Under the pieces are notes generated by a model that was not told the DNA's origin, did not search any database, and saw nothing but the letters and a program-made list of their open reading frames with translations. This document shows positions 8,752 through 17,249 of a stretch of DNA of 64,000 bases, one piece after another; within the stretch, counting starts at the first letter, position 1, and each line of letters starts with the position of its first letter. This DNA is from Mycolicibacterium sp. CBMA 247 (GTDB taxonomy: Bacteria; Actinomycetota; Actinomycetes; Mycobacteriales; Mycobacteriaceae), in NCBI RefSeq assembly GCF_009729095.1, contig NZ_VTGX01000004.1, forward strand, positions 614,131 to 678,130. The letters run 5' to 3'. The position numbers and the translations under genes were made by a program.

Positions 8752-10008
8752 ATGGGAAAGGCTCTCGCTCCAGCCCCGCGCTCTTCGTTTCTTCGCTATT
8801 GGTCAGCTGCCGCGATCAGTTCGTTCGGCTCAGCAGTGACTGCGGTTGCGATGCCCGTACTGGTGATCCAGATACTCAGCGCGACACCGTTCGAGGTCGG
8901 TGTCGTCAACGCCGCTCAGTTCCTGCCGTATGCGCTGCTCGGGCTCATCGCTGGCGTGTACACCGACCGGTGGCGTCGCAAATCCGTCCTTGTGTGGGCC
9001 AGCGTTGGGCGTGCGCTCTCCCTGAGTGCAGTCCCGGTCCTGTGGCTTATCGGGGTACTGCAGATCTGGATTCTGGTGATAGCGCTGTTGTTGTTCGGCG
9101 CATTCTCCGTTTTCGGGTTCGCCGCGACCCAGTCGCTGCTTCCTCGCCTGGTACCCCGAGCCCGACTGGTCTCGGCCAATGCGCGCCTCGACCAAGCAGA
9201 CGCCGCCGCTACGACGCTGGGACCAGCAATCGGAGGCGGACTCGTCGGGCTGCTGGGAGCCCCCGTGGCGATCGCTCTCGACGCGATCAGCTACCTCATC
9301 GATGCTGCACTCAACGCGAGCATCCGGGTTGACGAGCCCCGACCCGACTCTCGTACTCGCAATCTTCGCGCGGAGATTCGCGACGGCCTGCAGTGGACGT
9401 ATCGCCATCGCACGCTCCGCCCATTGGCGGTCTCGACGCACATCTGGTTCCTCGCCAATGGCGCTGCGATGACAGCGCTTTCCCTTCTTGCCTTGCGATC
9501 GCTGGGGTTCACTGCCTACTCATTCGGGATGCTGTTGACGGTCTTCGGCATCACCAGCCTGATCGGCGCGTCGATCGCACCCAGGTTTGGTGCCTGGATC
9601 GGATCGGGCCGGGTGATCATCCTTGCGCGCGTGGCGTACCCGATCGTGTGGCTTCTCGTCGCCGTCGCACCTCCAACCGGCGTCGGGGACGCTCTGCTGT
9701 TCGCCGCACTGGGCCTACAGGGACTCGCCGCCGGCATAGAGAACTCGAACGAGATGGGCTACTGGCAGATCCTCACGCCGGACGAGCTTCTCGGCCGAGT
9801 GAACGCCACCAGACGCTCGATCAATCGCACGACGGCCGCACTCGGAGCCCTCATTGCCGGCCTCCTCGTCGGGCTGATCGGCGATCGCCCTACGCTCACC
9901 GTCGCGATCATCGCTTTCGCAGGCGCCGCGCTCATTGCAGCATCCTCGCCGCTACGAGAACCACCCAACAGCGATTGGCCCCCGCAGTGCAATAGCGCTC
10001 AACCTTGA
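8752..10008 (+). CDS. MFS transporter, EntS/macrolide-efflux-like (TMS3 type)
   Basis: 418-aa major facilitator with 12 predicted membrane segments. It has the conserved loop between TM2 and TM3 (GVYTDRWRRKSVLVWASVGRAL, a form of the G-x-x-x-D-R-x-x-R/K motif) and ARLDQADAAATTLGPAIGGGLVGL in TM5. This pattern is typical of the enterobactin-exporter/macrolide-efflux branch. It probably exports a drug or secondary metabolite through the inner membrane, driven by protons. GGGAGTGA precedes the ATG start. It stands alone with long intergenic regions on both sides, and the patch from here to 15.6 kb contains several gene remnants, so it may be an acquired gene. Confidence 0.85.
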   Translation: MGKALAPAPRSSFLRYWSAAAISSFGSAVTAVAMPVLVIQILSATPFEVGVVNAAQFLPYALLGLIAGVYTDRWRRKSVLVWASVGRALSLSAVPVLWLIGVLQIWILVIALLLFGAFSVFGFAATQSLLPRLVPRARLVSANARLDQADAAATTLGPAIGGGLVGLLGAPVAIALDAISYLIDAALNASIRVDEPRPDSRTRNLRAEIRDGLQWTYRHRTLRPLAVSTHIWFLANGAAMTALSLLALRSLGFTAYSFGMLLTVFGITSLIGASIAPRFGAWIGSGRVIILARVAYPIVWLLVAVAPPTGVGDALLFAALGLQGLAAGIENSNEMGYWQILTPDELLGRVNATRRSINRTTAALGALIAGLLVGLIGDRPTLTVAIIAFAGAALIAASSPLREPPNSDWPPQCNSAQP

Positions 10009-10216
10009 TTCGAGACGTTTCCGGATGCCTTGGGAGGCCTAGTTTTTAGAGGCAGTCCAGCTTGTGCATTTGGGCTGCTGCCTCTTTACCGGATGCCGCC
10101 GACGCGCCCGCGACGCCAGCTCCAAACACGCATCAGTCGCGCGGGTCTCCTATATGAACGGGCGCAACGCAGCACCTACTGCGACGACGTTGTTTCGGTC
10201 GACAACTCCTGGGGCA

Positions 10217-10447
10217 GGTCACCAACAGATCTCGTGCTTCGGTCCGGACGGATTGCTGCGCCGCCATGACTTCACCATCGACATCATCGGCGGGGCGACC
10301 GGGATGCTCTACGCCACCGACTACCGCAACGTCGACGACATCATCATCCCCACCACGCGACGAGGCTACGCCTGGCAGGGCGACTACCAGCTCATCCCCG
10401 AGCCGCTGCTCGTCGCCATCGACATGGGTGCCATCACCATCCGCTGA
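10217..10447 (+). pseudogene. 3' fragment of a conserved hypothetical gene
   Basis: The frame carries a recognisable protein end: ISCFGPDGLLRRHDFTIDII, then GGATGMLYATDYRNVDDI, TRRGYAWQGDYQLIPEP and LLVAIDMGAITIR before TGA. This resembles the last third of an actinobacterial family with the FxPDGLLRRHDY motif. Upstream of about 10217 the frame degenerates into unrelated sequence with no credible start, so it is a truncated remnant. Confidence 0.6.
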
Positions 10448-10501
10448 CCTCACATCGCGACCATCCCCGGCAGTGAATCGTATTGCCACCCCGTCGGCAC
10501 T

Positions 10502-10603
10502 GTGAATCTACGATTCATCTACCTGGGCATGATCGGCGAGACCGCACGCCACGCTGGCCATGCCGACATCCTCGTCGAGCAGATCAGAGCCCAGGGCACC
10601 TAG
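10502..10603 (+). pseudogene. C-terminal DinB/DUF664 fragment
   Basis: A 33-codon stretch reads FIYLGMIGETARHAGHADIL, then VEQIRAQGT and a stop. This is the diagnostic last helix of DinB/DUF664 proteins and parallels IYTHMIAEYARHCGHADLIR in the intact gene at 6818-7348. The remainder of the domain is missing, so this is a relic. Together with the fragment just upstream it marks 10.0-10.6 kb as a degraded stretch. Confidence 0.6.
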
Positions 10604-10646
10604 ACGGTCCACCGTTTATCGGACAATCCCCGCCGTAGCCGGGTGT

Positions 10647-11261
10647 TTAGCCGACTGCGGTGAGCAGCCCGGAGCGCTGGAGAATGTAGACGCCGAGGGC
10701 AATGAAGATCACGGGGATGACCCAGCGGCTGTAGCGCTGCAGCAGGCCGATGAGGCGTTGGTGGGAGACCAGCAGTGACGCTGCCAGGCACCACACGGCG
10801 ATACCGGCGGCGAAGACGGCGATGGTCACGATGGTGTCGGTGAGTCCCATGATGCGAAATGCTGCGGTGTAGGCAGCGATGTTGTCCCCGCCGTTGGCGA
10901 ACGTCACGGCGGTCACGTGGCGCCATCCAGTGGCAACCACCGGCGGCGCGCTGTGGCCCCCGCGGCGCGCGTGGATGGTTGTGGTGATGAGAAGGACGCT
11001 GCCTCGAGTCAGCGGGATCAAGCCGAGCAGTCCCACCCACTTCAGCGGCACCGCGTGCAGCCCGGCCGCCGCGAGCAGCGCCACGACGACCATCAGTGCG
11101 ACACCGAGACATTGGCCGATCCAGATGTGGGATTGTTTCGGCAGGCCGGTGGCCCGCGAGGAGGCGTTGAGCACGGTCAGCACTACCGCGTCATCGATGT
11201 TGGTGGCCGCGAACATCGCCATAGCGGTGACTGCGGTGCTCGCGATTGGGTGTCCTAGCAT
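10647..11261 (-). CDS. CadD-family cadmium/cation transporter
   Basis: 204 aa with about five or six membrane segments. It has the family's N-terminal signature AATNIDDAVVLTVL (residues ~19-32) and a second FANGGDNIAAY motif near residue 120, both typical of CadD/Cad (PF03596) proteins that export or bind Cd2+ at the membrane. No CadC/ArsR regulator gene adjoins it. Length matches the family (about 200-210 aa). It is divergent from the LCP gene. The real substrate could be another cation. Confidence 0.88.
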   Translation of the reverse strand: MLGHPIASTAVTAMAMFAATNIDDAVVLTVLNASSRATGLPKQSHIWIGQCLGVALMVVVALLAAAGLHAVPLKWVGLLGLIPLTRGSVLLITTTIHARRGGHSAPPVVATGWRHVTAVTFANGGDNIAAYTAAFRIMGLTDTIVTIAVFAAGIAVWCLAASLLVSHQRLIGLLQRYSRWVIPVIFIALGVYILQRSGLLTAVG

Positions 11262-11521
11262 GACGTCGCAACCCTGCGGCTTTGATCTACTGCGTAATGG
11301 GTTAGGTGGCTTGTGGGGCGAATGACGGCTGCGCGGACCCCGCGACCGGCTCAGCGGGGGCTGCTTGGGGGTGCGTCGATGATGGCGGCGGGTCGACGAG
11401 CAGCAGGAACAACCCGTCCCAGGTCAGTGACCGCAGCATCGTGCCAGCGTAACGGTGTCGTCTCGAGTCGGCACATGTGGTGTGCAGCGCGTAGGCGGGT
11501 GCGGGATAATCCCGGTTTGTT

Positions 11522-13192
11522 ATGACACGACCGGCCCACGCCTCCTGGGATACCGAGGTCATCCCACGCGTGGGACAGACGGAGGGCACCAGACCGCCCC
11601 GACACACCCGGTCACCACGGGATCGTCGCCAACCGGGCGCGCGGCGGGTGCTCGCCGCCGGCCGGGTGCTGGCCGCGCTGATCGCAGTAGTGGTGTTGGT
11701 GGGCACCGGCATGGGTTGGGGCAGCTACCGCAACGTCACGGCTGGGATCACCACGTCACAGGCGTTGGTCGGTGGGCCGGCCTCCAGCGATGGCGATCAG
11801 AACATTCTCATCATGGGCCTGGATAGCCGGCTGGATCAGCACGGCCAGCCGCTACCGGCCGACATCTACGACGCGCTGCACGCCGGGGACGAAACCGTCG
11901 GCGGCTATAACGCCAATGTGTTGATCGTGCTGCACATCCCCGGTGGGGACGGGCCGATCACCGCGATCTCGATTCCCCGCGACGACTATGTCGAGTTGGC
12001 CGGCTGCCCCACCGCCGATTGCAAGGGCAAAGTGAAACAGGCCTACGGGCTGGCCTACCAGCACGCCCTGGACACCGCCGCCGCCAACAACGAGACCGGG
12101 TCGGCAACGGCATCGACTGCCGCGCCAGATCCGGTGGTGGCCGAACAGATGGGCCGCGAAGCCGGCCGCAAGGCCGAAATCGACACGGTGCGGCGGCTGT
12201 TGGGGATTCCGATCGATCATTTCGTTGAGGTCACCCTGGTGGCGTTTTTCCAGATCGCGAACGTGGTGCAACCGATCACGGTATGTGTGAACGCCGACAC
12301 TGCAGATCCCTACTCGGGGGCCAACTTTCACCAAGGCGTGCAGCAGATTGATGGCCCCCAGGCGATGGCGTTCGTGCGGCAACGCCGCGATGTCAACGAC
12401 GAGATGTTCACCGATATGGATCGCACCCGACGGCAGCAGGCGTTCATCGCCTCGCTGGTGTCCGCGCTGCGCCACGGCGGGGCGCTGTCCAGCCCGACCG
12501 CGCTGCGTCACCTGCTCGATGTCGCGCGCCAAAACGTCGCTGTGGATTCGGGTTTCGATCTGGCCAGGTTCGCCCAACACGCGTCCGGGTTCACCGACCG
12601 GGCGCTGTCGCTGTACACGCTGCCGATCACCGAGTTCGGCCAAGACTCGGCCGGCGAGGACGTCAACCTGATCGATCTGCCGACCATCCGGGATATCGCC
12701 CACAACCTCACCACGGGCGGCTCACCGACCAGCTCGTCGCCCGCGAGTAACACGCCTGCGGTTCCCGCGGTGCTCAACGTCGTCAACGCCACCACCCACA
12801 ACGGGCTGGCCAGCTCCCTGGTGGATACCTTCGCCTCCCGCGGATTCAGCCCCGGGCAGGCGACGACTGCCGACACGCTGGCCCAGGTCAGCAGTATCGA
12901 CTACGGACCGGGCGCCAATGACGCCGCACACACGCTGGCCGACCAATTCGGCCTGACCGCCACCGCATCCGACGCCATCGGCCCCAACACGGTGCAACTC
13001 ACGCTCGGCGCCGACTTCCCGGCCGGCGACTACCTCACCAACACCAGCACCGACAGCGCCACTGCCCTTGCCGCGACGCCGACTCCTTCTACCCCGGTCA
13101 CCACGGTGGCCGCCACCGCCACCGGCACCGCCGCCCCAGTGCCCACCGACCTTTCCCGCATGAGCGCCACCGACATCCCCTGCGTGAAATGA
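11522..13192 (+). CDS. LytR-CpsA-Psr (LCP) family cell-wall glycopolymer ligase
   Basis: 556 aa. A cytoplasmic N-terminus rich in Arg/Pro (1-45) is followed by one membrane segment at about residues 46-66. The extracellular LCP domain then starts at DGDQNILIMGLDSRLD; it has VLIVLHIPGGDGPITAISIPRDDYV, the DxxR-type residues of the phosphopolyprenyl pocket, and MAFVRQRRDVNDEMFTDMDR. A C-terminal LytR_C domain (about 415-500) and a Ser/Thr/Pro/Ala-rich tail follow. LCP proteins transfer arabinogalactan or other polymers from decaprenyl phosphate to peptidoglycan. An insertion of about 40 residues rich in Ala/Thr sits between the SIPRD strand and the IDTVRRLLGIPIDHFVEV motif. Confidence 0.93.
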   Translation: MTRPAHASWDTEVIPRVGQTEGTRPPRHTRSPRDRRQPGARRVLAAGRVLAALIAVVVLVGTGMGWGSYRNVTAGITTSQALVGGPASSDGDQNILIMGLDSRLDQHGQPLPADIYDALHAGDETVGGYNANVLIVLHIPGGDGPITAISIPRDDYVELAGCPTADCKGKVKQAYGLAYQHALDTAAANNETGSATASTAAPDPVVAEQMGREAGRKAEIDTVRRLLGIPIDHFVEVTLVAFFQIANVVQPITVCVNADTADPYSGANFHQGVQQIDGPQAMAFVRQRRDVNDEMFTDMDRTRRQQAFIASLVSALRHGGALSSPTALRHLLDVARQNVAVDSGFDLARFAQHASGFTDRALSLYTLPITEFGQDSAGEDVNLIDLPTIRDIAHNLTTGGSPTSSSPASNTPAVPAVLNVVNATTHNGLASSLVDTFASRGFSPGQATTADTLAQVSSIDYGPGANDAAHTLADQFGLTATASDAIGPNTVQLTLGADFPAGDYLTNTSTDSATALAATPTPSTPVTTVAATATGTAAPVPTDLSRMSATDIPCVK

Positions 13193-13440
13193 CGGGCCTG
13201 AGCTACAGCGCGGCCAGTGGGCGTGTCGACCGAAGGAGGAGCGGATTGTCGTTTGCCCCGGCCGCCAACATGCGCCGGGCCGTGAGGTATCCCCTCCTCT
13301 CACAGACATCCCAAACGGCGCATCAGACGCGCGCGCAACACAAACACCACCTCCCCGCGGGCCCGATACCACCGATTCGCAGTTACCGACTAGCATGAAT
13401 CGTCCCTCGGGTTTCCAAAACCTATTCCGATAGGTCCCAG

Positions 13441-13513
13441 GCCCCCGTAGCTCAGGGGATAGAGCACGGCTCTCCTAAAGCCGGTGTCGCAGGTTCGAAT
13501 CCTGCCGGGGGCA
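13441..13513 (+). tRNA. tRNA-Arg (anticodon CCU)
   Basis: A full 73-nt cloverleaf. The acceptor stem is GCCCCCG/CGGGGGC with discriminator A, the D-arm region contains AGCTCAGGGGATAGAGC, and the anticodon stem CGGCT/AGCCG encloses loop CTCCTAA with anticodon CCT at 13474-13476. The T-arm is GCAGG-TTCGAAT-CCTGC. The 3' CCA is not encoded. It decodes AGG. A gene remnant lies immediately downstream. Confidence 0.97.
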
Positions 13514-13537
13514 CTCTTTGTTTTGTCTGACGGACCG

Positions 13538-13703
13538 CTAGTTCAGCCCGTTGGACAGGACCATCGACTCGACCGGCGCCGCGATGTCGCACACCACGAT
13601 GTCGGCGCCTTCCCGCGCCAGAGTCGTGGCATGCGCGCAGCCCTGCCCACGGGCCCCTCCGGTGATGAAAGCGGTCTTGCCGTCCAGGCGCGCCCATACC
13701 CAT
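13538..13703 (-). pseudogene. N-terminal remnant of an SDR gene next to tRNA-Arg
   Basis: Read on the minus strand this gives RLDGKTAFITGGARGQGCAH, then ATTLAREGADIVVCDIAAP and VESMVLSNGLN before a stop. That is the NAD-binding first 50 residues of an SDR of the mycofactocin-associated type. There is no start codon in frame (a stop lies just upstream) and the remaining 200 or more residues are absent. The rest of 13514-13997 shows no supportable gene. Confidence 0.65.
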
Positions 13704-13997
13704 CCCTTCAGTCGTCAGGTCTTGGACATAGACCGTCCGGCGGCGGCAAAACTTATCGGCCCTCCCTAGCGGGCAGTGTGTGGCGGTCGTCGGCTGGCAA
13801 CACCCTGGATGGACCCCGCCGAGGCTCATTTGACTTGGCAAATGAATTCAACGGCCTGACCGGGAAGGCTCCACTGAGAGCAAAGTAGCTGCATCTGACG
13901 GCTCCTGGGGTTTTCCGAGGAGGTCGTGAGATGCACTAAGGTTATTGGCAGACGGGGGTTTTGAGCTCGAACTTGGCAAACAACCCGGAGGTGGAAA

Positions 13998-14237
13998 TTG
14001 ATCCGTTCGAAACTGATGAGGGCCGCTGTAGTCGGGCTGGGTGCGTTGGCGGTGCCTGTCGGCGTGGCAGTTGCAGGAGCAGCTCCGGCATCGGCCGGTC
14101 CTTCGATCTGCGCGACCGGTCCGTACGGCTACGTAAACGCCTGCGTGGAGGGCCCCGGCTGGGCCCGTCCGTGGTACGGCGACGGGTGGCACGGCGACAA
14201 CGGGTGGCACGGCCACGGTCATGGTCACGACGACTGA
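13998..14237 (+). CDS. small secreted protein with Gly/His/Trp-rich tail, 79 aa
   Basis: Signal peptide with a KLMRAA start, a hydrophobic core (AAVVGLGALAVPVGVAVAGA) and an A-x-A cut near APASA-GP (about residue 33). The mature 46 aa contain two Cys (PSICATGPYGYVNACVEGPG) and end in a repeat-like tail GDGWHGDNGWHGHGHGHDD with five His, which may bind metal. The TTG start is chosen because GGAGGTGG lies 3-10 nt before it; the ATG at 14016 is the alternative. Function unknown. Confidence 0.78.
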   Translation: MIRSKLMRAAVVGLGALAVPVGVAVAGAAPASAGPSICATGPYGYVNACVEGPGWARPWYGDGWHGDNGWHGHGHGHDD

Positions 14238-14254
14238 GCTGACTTAACCACGGG

Positions 14255-14300
14255 TAACGCCGTGGCAGGAATCCGAGCACGGATTTCTGCCACGGCGTTA
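14255..14300. terminator. strong bidirectional hairpin between convergent genes
   Basis: TAACGCCGTGGCAGGA pairs with a near-exact complement ending ...CCACGGCGTTA, extended through ATCCG/CGGAT around the short loop AGCA, with at most one irregular pair. It lies between the small secreted gene and the convergent exporter gene, so it can end both transcripts. Confidence 0.75.
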
Positions 14301-14399
14301 TTCGTTGAACGAGTGTCAGCCCCGCCGAGATCCTCACCCACACCGGTTGCGGCCATACCCTTTCCCCGGTGCTGAGGTGCGATCACTGCGGCGACCGGC

Positions 14400-15571
14400 T
14401 CATCGGGGCCACGGTGTCCGCAGTCGAACTGCCATGAGTGGCGCCGCCAACAGGGCGAGCGCGGTGAGCGCAACGGTGACCCACACCGGGCCCAGGTTGC
14501 CGACCGGGCCGGCAAGCGAGGCAGCGGCCAGCGCGGGACCGCAGGTGGCCCCGATGTTGAGCGCCGCCGTTGCGTACGAACCGCCCATGGTCGGAGCGCC
14601 GGATGCCGCATAAAGCACGCGTGCGATGAGGGTGCTCCCCACGGCGAAGGCCGACATCCCCTGGATGAACACCAGAATCAGCAATGCCACGGGGTGGGCT
14701 GCCAGTGCTGCCAACCCAATCCAGCCGAAAAGCAGCAGCGGGCCCCCGACCGCGATGATGCGGCCGGGACGATGGTCGGAGAACCGGCCGGCCGCGGTGA
14801 CACCGATGAAAGACCCGAACCCGAAAAGCACCAGCGCCACCGGCACCCACAGCTCTCGCAAACCAGCGGTGTCGGTCACGATGGGCGCCAAGAAGGTGAA
14901 CGTGGCGAATGTGCCGCCATTGACCAACGCGCCGAGCAGCATGGCCAGTCCCAATGCCGGCGATGCGAGTTGGGCCAGCTCATCACGCAGCGAAGGATCA
15001 CTGCGAACGCGGCCCGAATTCCCTTCAGAACTACCGGGAAGTCCGTTCAGAATGCCGAGTGCGGCTGGAAGACACAACAGTGCGATCGCCCAGAACGCGG
15101 CCCGCCATCCCAACAGCGCACCGAGCATTGCGCCTCCCGGCACGCCCGCAATGGTCGCCACTGTCGTACCACTGAGCAAGACCGACAGCGCTCGCCCCTT
15201 CTGATCCGCCGCCACCAGCGTGGCGGCCGTGCTGAGCGCCACCGCCAAGAACCCTGCGTTGGCAAGTGCAGCGATCACGCGGGTGCCGAAGAGGACCGAG
15301 AAGTTCGGCGTCAGCGCGCCGACAACGTGGCAGAACGCGAAGACGACCACACAGCCGAGCAGACTGGTCCCGCCGGCCACCGACGCGCGAGCACGGCCAT
15401 CACCAGTGCGCCGACGACCATTCCGACGGCAAAGGCGGAGGTCAGTAGGCCGGCAGCGCCGACCGTAACGCCGAGACTGACGGCGATGTCCGGAACCAAG
15501 CCGGCGAGCATGAATTCCGAGGTGCCCATGGCGAAGACCGCCATGGCGAGAAGGTACAGAGCGAGAGGCAT
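14400..15571 (-). pseudogene. frameshifted MFS exporter of the Cmx/CmrA chloramphenicol-efflux type
   Basis: Two overlapping frames make one protein. The first (from ATG 15571) encodes the start MPLALYLLAMAVFAMGTSEF through VLARRWPAG. The second continues from TSLLGCVVVFAF to the end at 14400. Together they give about 390 aa with 12 membrane segments, the size and N-terminus of Cmx/CmrA family drug exporters. The break is near 15375-15382. There RRWP(A)G reads out of phase by one base, and restoring a fourth G to the GGG run (CCC on the plus strand) would rejoin the frames. It is therefore either a real inactivating deletion or a sequencing error in a short homopolymer. The second frame alone lacks TM1-2. 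Confidence 0.85.
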
Positions 15572-15770
15572 CGAGGACTCCGAGGTAAGAGAACGAACAG
15601 GAGACGTCTCGTCACCACGGCCAGCACCCCACAGGTGCGGAGGAAAACTGAAGAGTCAGTGATTCAGGGGGCTGACGGCGTGACCGAAAGCCCCCATCGT
15701 GTGCGCCTCAGGGCTCGACATGCCGCCACCCTACTAAATGCCCACGGCCATCACGCAACCGAAATTCCCG

Positions 15771-16361
15771 TCAGCGATCGAGCCGGAACCTCAGGTTGTT
15801 GCGCACCGCGGGCCATTCGATGTCCAGGATCGAGTACACCACGGTGTCACGACGAGAACCGTCGGCCAGTACCTGGTGGCTGCGCAGCACCCCGTCGAGC
15901 TTGGCTCCGAGCCGCTCGATGGCCCCACGGCTGGCGAAGTTGAAGAAATGGGTGCGCAATTCCACTGCGACACAATTCAACTCGTCGAAGGCATGACCGA
16001 GCATCAAGAGCTTCGTCTCGGCGTTCACCCCGGTCCCGCGAACATCGGCGACATACCAGGTATGCCCGACCTCCAGCCGGCGGTTGGGCCCGTCGACGTT
16101 GAGATAACTCGTGGAACCCACCAGCCTGCCGTCGAGGTTGCGCACCACGAAGCTCACGCCGTGATCGGCCGCGCGCAGTTCGTGCATGTGCCGCACCCAT
16201 TCGGCGGCGCCACCTGGCTTCGGCGGCATGGTGTACCACAACGAACCCAACTCGCCGTCCGCGGCGGCAGCATCGATCTCGGGAACGTGTTCAAGGCTCA
16301 ACGGCTCCAGGCGCACCCAGCGCTGCCCGGTCAACTCCACGGGCTTGACGAATTCGTTCAT
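15771..16361 (-). CDS. GNAT family N-acetyltransferase (RimJ/RimL type)
   Basis: 196 aa of the RimJ/RimL-like GNAT branch. WVRLEPLSLEHVPEI opens the domain, VGSTSYLNVDGPNRRLEVGH and TWYVADVRGTGVNAETKLLM form the acetyl-CoA pyrophosphate loop region (a variant R-G-T-G-V-N form), and VELRTHFFNFASRGAIERLGAK is the conserved C-terminal helix. It likely acetylates a small molecule or a protein N-terminus. The ATG at 16361 overlaps the stop of the upstream membrane-protein gene (ATGA), showing translational coupling. The open frame extends upstream but only as a shadow of that gene. Confidence 0.88.
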   Translation of the reverse strand: MNEFVKPVELTGQRWVRLEPLSLEHVPEIDAAAADGELGSLWYTMPPKPGGAAEWVRHMHELRAADHGVSFVVRNLDGRLVGSTSYLNVDGPNRRLEVGHTWYVADVRGTGVNAETKLLMLGHAFDELNCVAVELRTHFFNFASRGAIERLGAKLDGVLRSHQVLADGSRRDTVVYSILDIEWPAVRNNLRFRLDR

Positions 16362-16777
16362 GACCGTCCTAAGGTGGACAAAAAGGACCACACCGAACAC
16401 AGCGCGGCCAGTACTGCCATGGAACCACCGACGTACAGCCCGTAGCCCGCGGCCACCGGCCCCTTGACGTTGAGCGTGTAATACCACACCGTCAACGCCA
16501 CCAGGGCCAGCGAAATCACCAGTCCCGCAGCCGAAGCCCAGCGCTGCGACAGGCCGCGCCCAGCCATTGCGCCCGCCACGATCAGGCCGGCGCCCAGCAA
16601 AACGATCAGCTGCCCGGCCCCGAACCCGCGTGGCAGCACGATGCTCCCCACCGCCCCGCCGATCGCATTGGCCCGGCCGCCGCCGTTGGCGCTGGTGGTC
16701 AACCATGGCAACCAGGCCACAACCACCAGGACGGCAGCACACAGTGCCACCAGCCACCCTGGACGCAGACGAACCAT
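16358..16777 (-). CDS. conserved membrane protein, 139 aa (Rv0912-like by position)
   Basis: Four predicted membrane segments: WLVALCAAVLVVVAWLPWL, GAGQLIVLLGAGLIVAGAMA, AAGLVISLALVALTVWYY and SMAVLAALCSVWSFL. No domain of known function is recognised. It is translationally coupled to the GNAT gene. Its start codon ATG (16775-16777) lies within CATG, where an ATG on the opposite strand could also start the cupin gene. Gene order beside the VOC gene resembles Rv0912-Rv0911 in M. tuberculosis, from memory. Confidence 0.75.
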   Translation of the reverse strand: MVRLRPGWLVALCAAVLVVVAWLPWLTTSANGGGRANAIGGAVGSIVLPRGFGAGQLIVLLGAGLIVAGAMAGRGLSQRWASAAGLVISLALVALTVWYYTLNVKGPVAAGYGLYVGGSMAVLAALCSVWSFLSTLGRS

Positions 16778-16796
16778 GACGACGAGACTATCGGGT

Positions 16797-17249
16797 GTGA
16801 CCGAACTACCCGACTGGGCCAGACGCCTCGATCTCGCCCCGCACCCCGAGGGCGGCTGGTACCGCGAGACCTGGCGCAGCGAACTGACGGTGAGCCAGTC
16901 CTCCCTGCCGTCGGGCTACTCCGGGCCGCGTAGCGCCGGCACCGCGATCCTGTTCCTGCTGATGCCCGGCCAACAGTCAGCGTGGCACACGGTGCGCAGC
17001 GCCGAGCTGTGGTTCCACCATCGGGGCAGCCCGCTGGTCTTGGAGATCGGCGCGGAAAGAGATACGGCGGCAAGCCTTCTGCTGGGCCCGGACATCTCGG
17101 CCGGGCAGCACCCGCAACTACTCGTGCCGCCCGGCCACTGGCAGCGCGCCATGCCTCGCGACGACGAGCCAGCCCTGGTCAGTTGCGTGGTGGTGCCCGG
17201 CTTCGACTTCGCCGACTTCGCGCTCAGCCCTGCAGCGACGACAGATTGA
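16797..17249 (+). CDS. cupin domain protein (DUF985 type)
   Basis: About 150 aa. LDLAPHPEGGWYRETWRS at the N-terminus and SAWHTVRSAELWFHHRGSPL (His cluster of the cupin barrel) identify the DUF985 cupin family (RmlC-like fold, sugar- or metal-binding, function unassigned). I take the GTG at 16797; the ATG at 16776 would put two divergent start codons on top of each other. The last 26 nt overlap the 3' end of the convergent VOC gene. Confidence 0.82.
   Translation: MTELPDWARRLDLAPHPEGGWYRETWRSELTVSQSSLPSGYSGPRSAGTAILFLLMPGQQSAWHTVRSAELWFHHRGSPLVLEIGAERDTAASLLLGPDISAGQHPQLLVPPGHWQRAMPRDDEPALVSCVVVPGFDFADFALSPAATTD

Noticed and set aside
13189..13398. 69-codon plus-strand frame between the LCP gene and tRNA-Arg, with GGAGGAG before an internal TTG
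   Set aside because: Composition (Arg/His/Pro-rich, no hydrophobic core) is that of a random high-GC frame and no family is recognisable; it overlaps the LCP stop.
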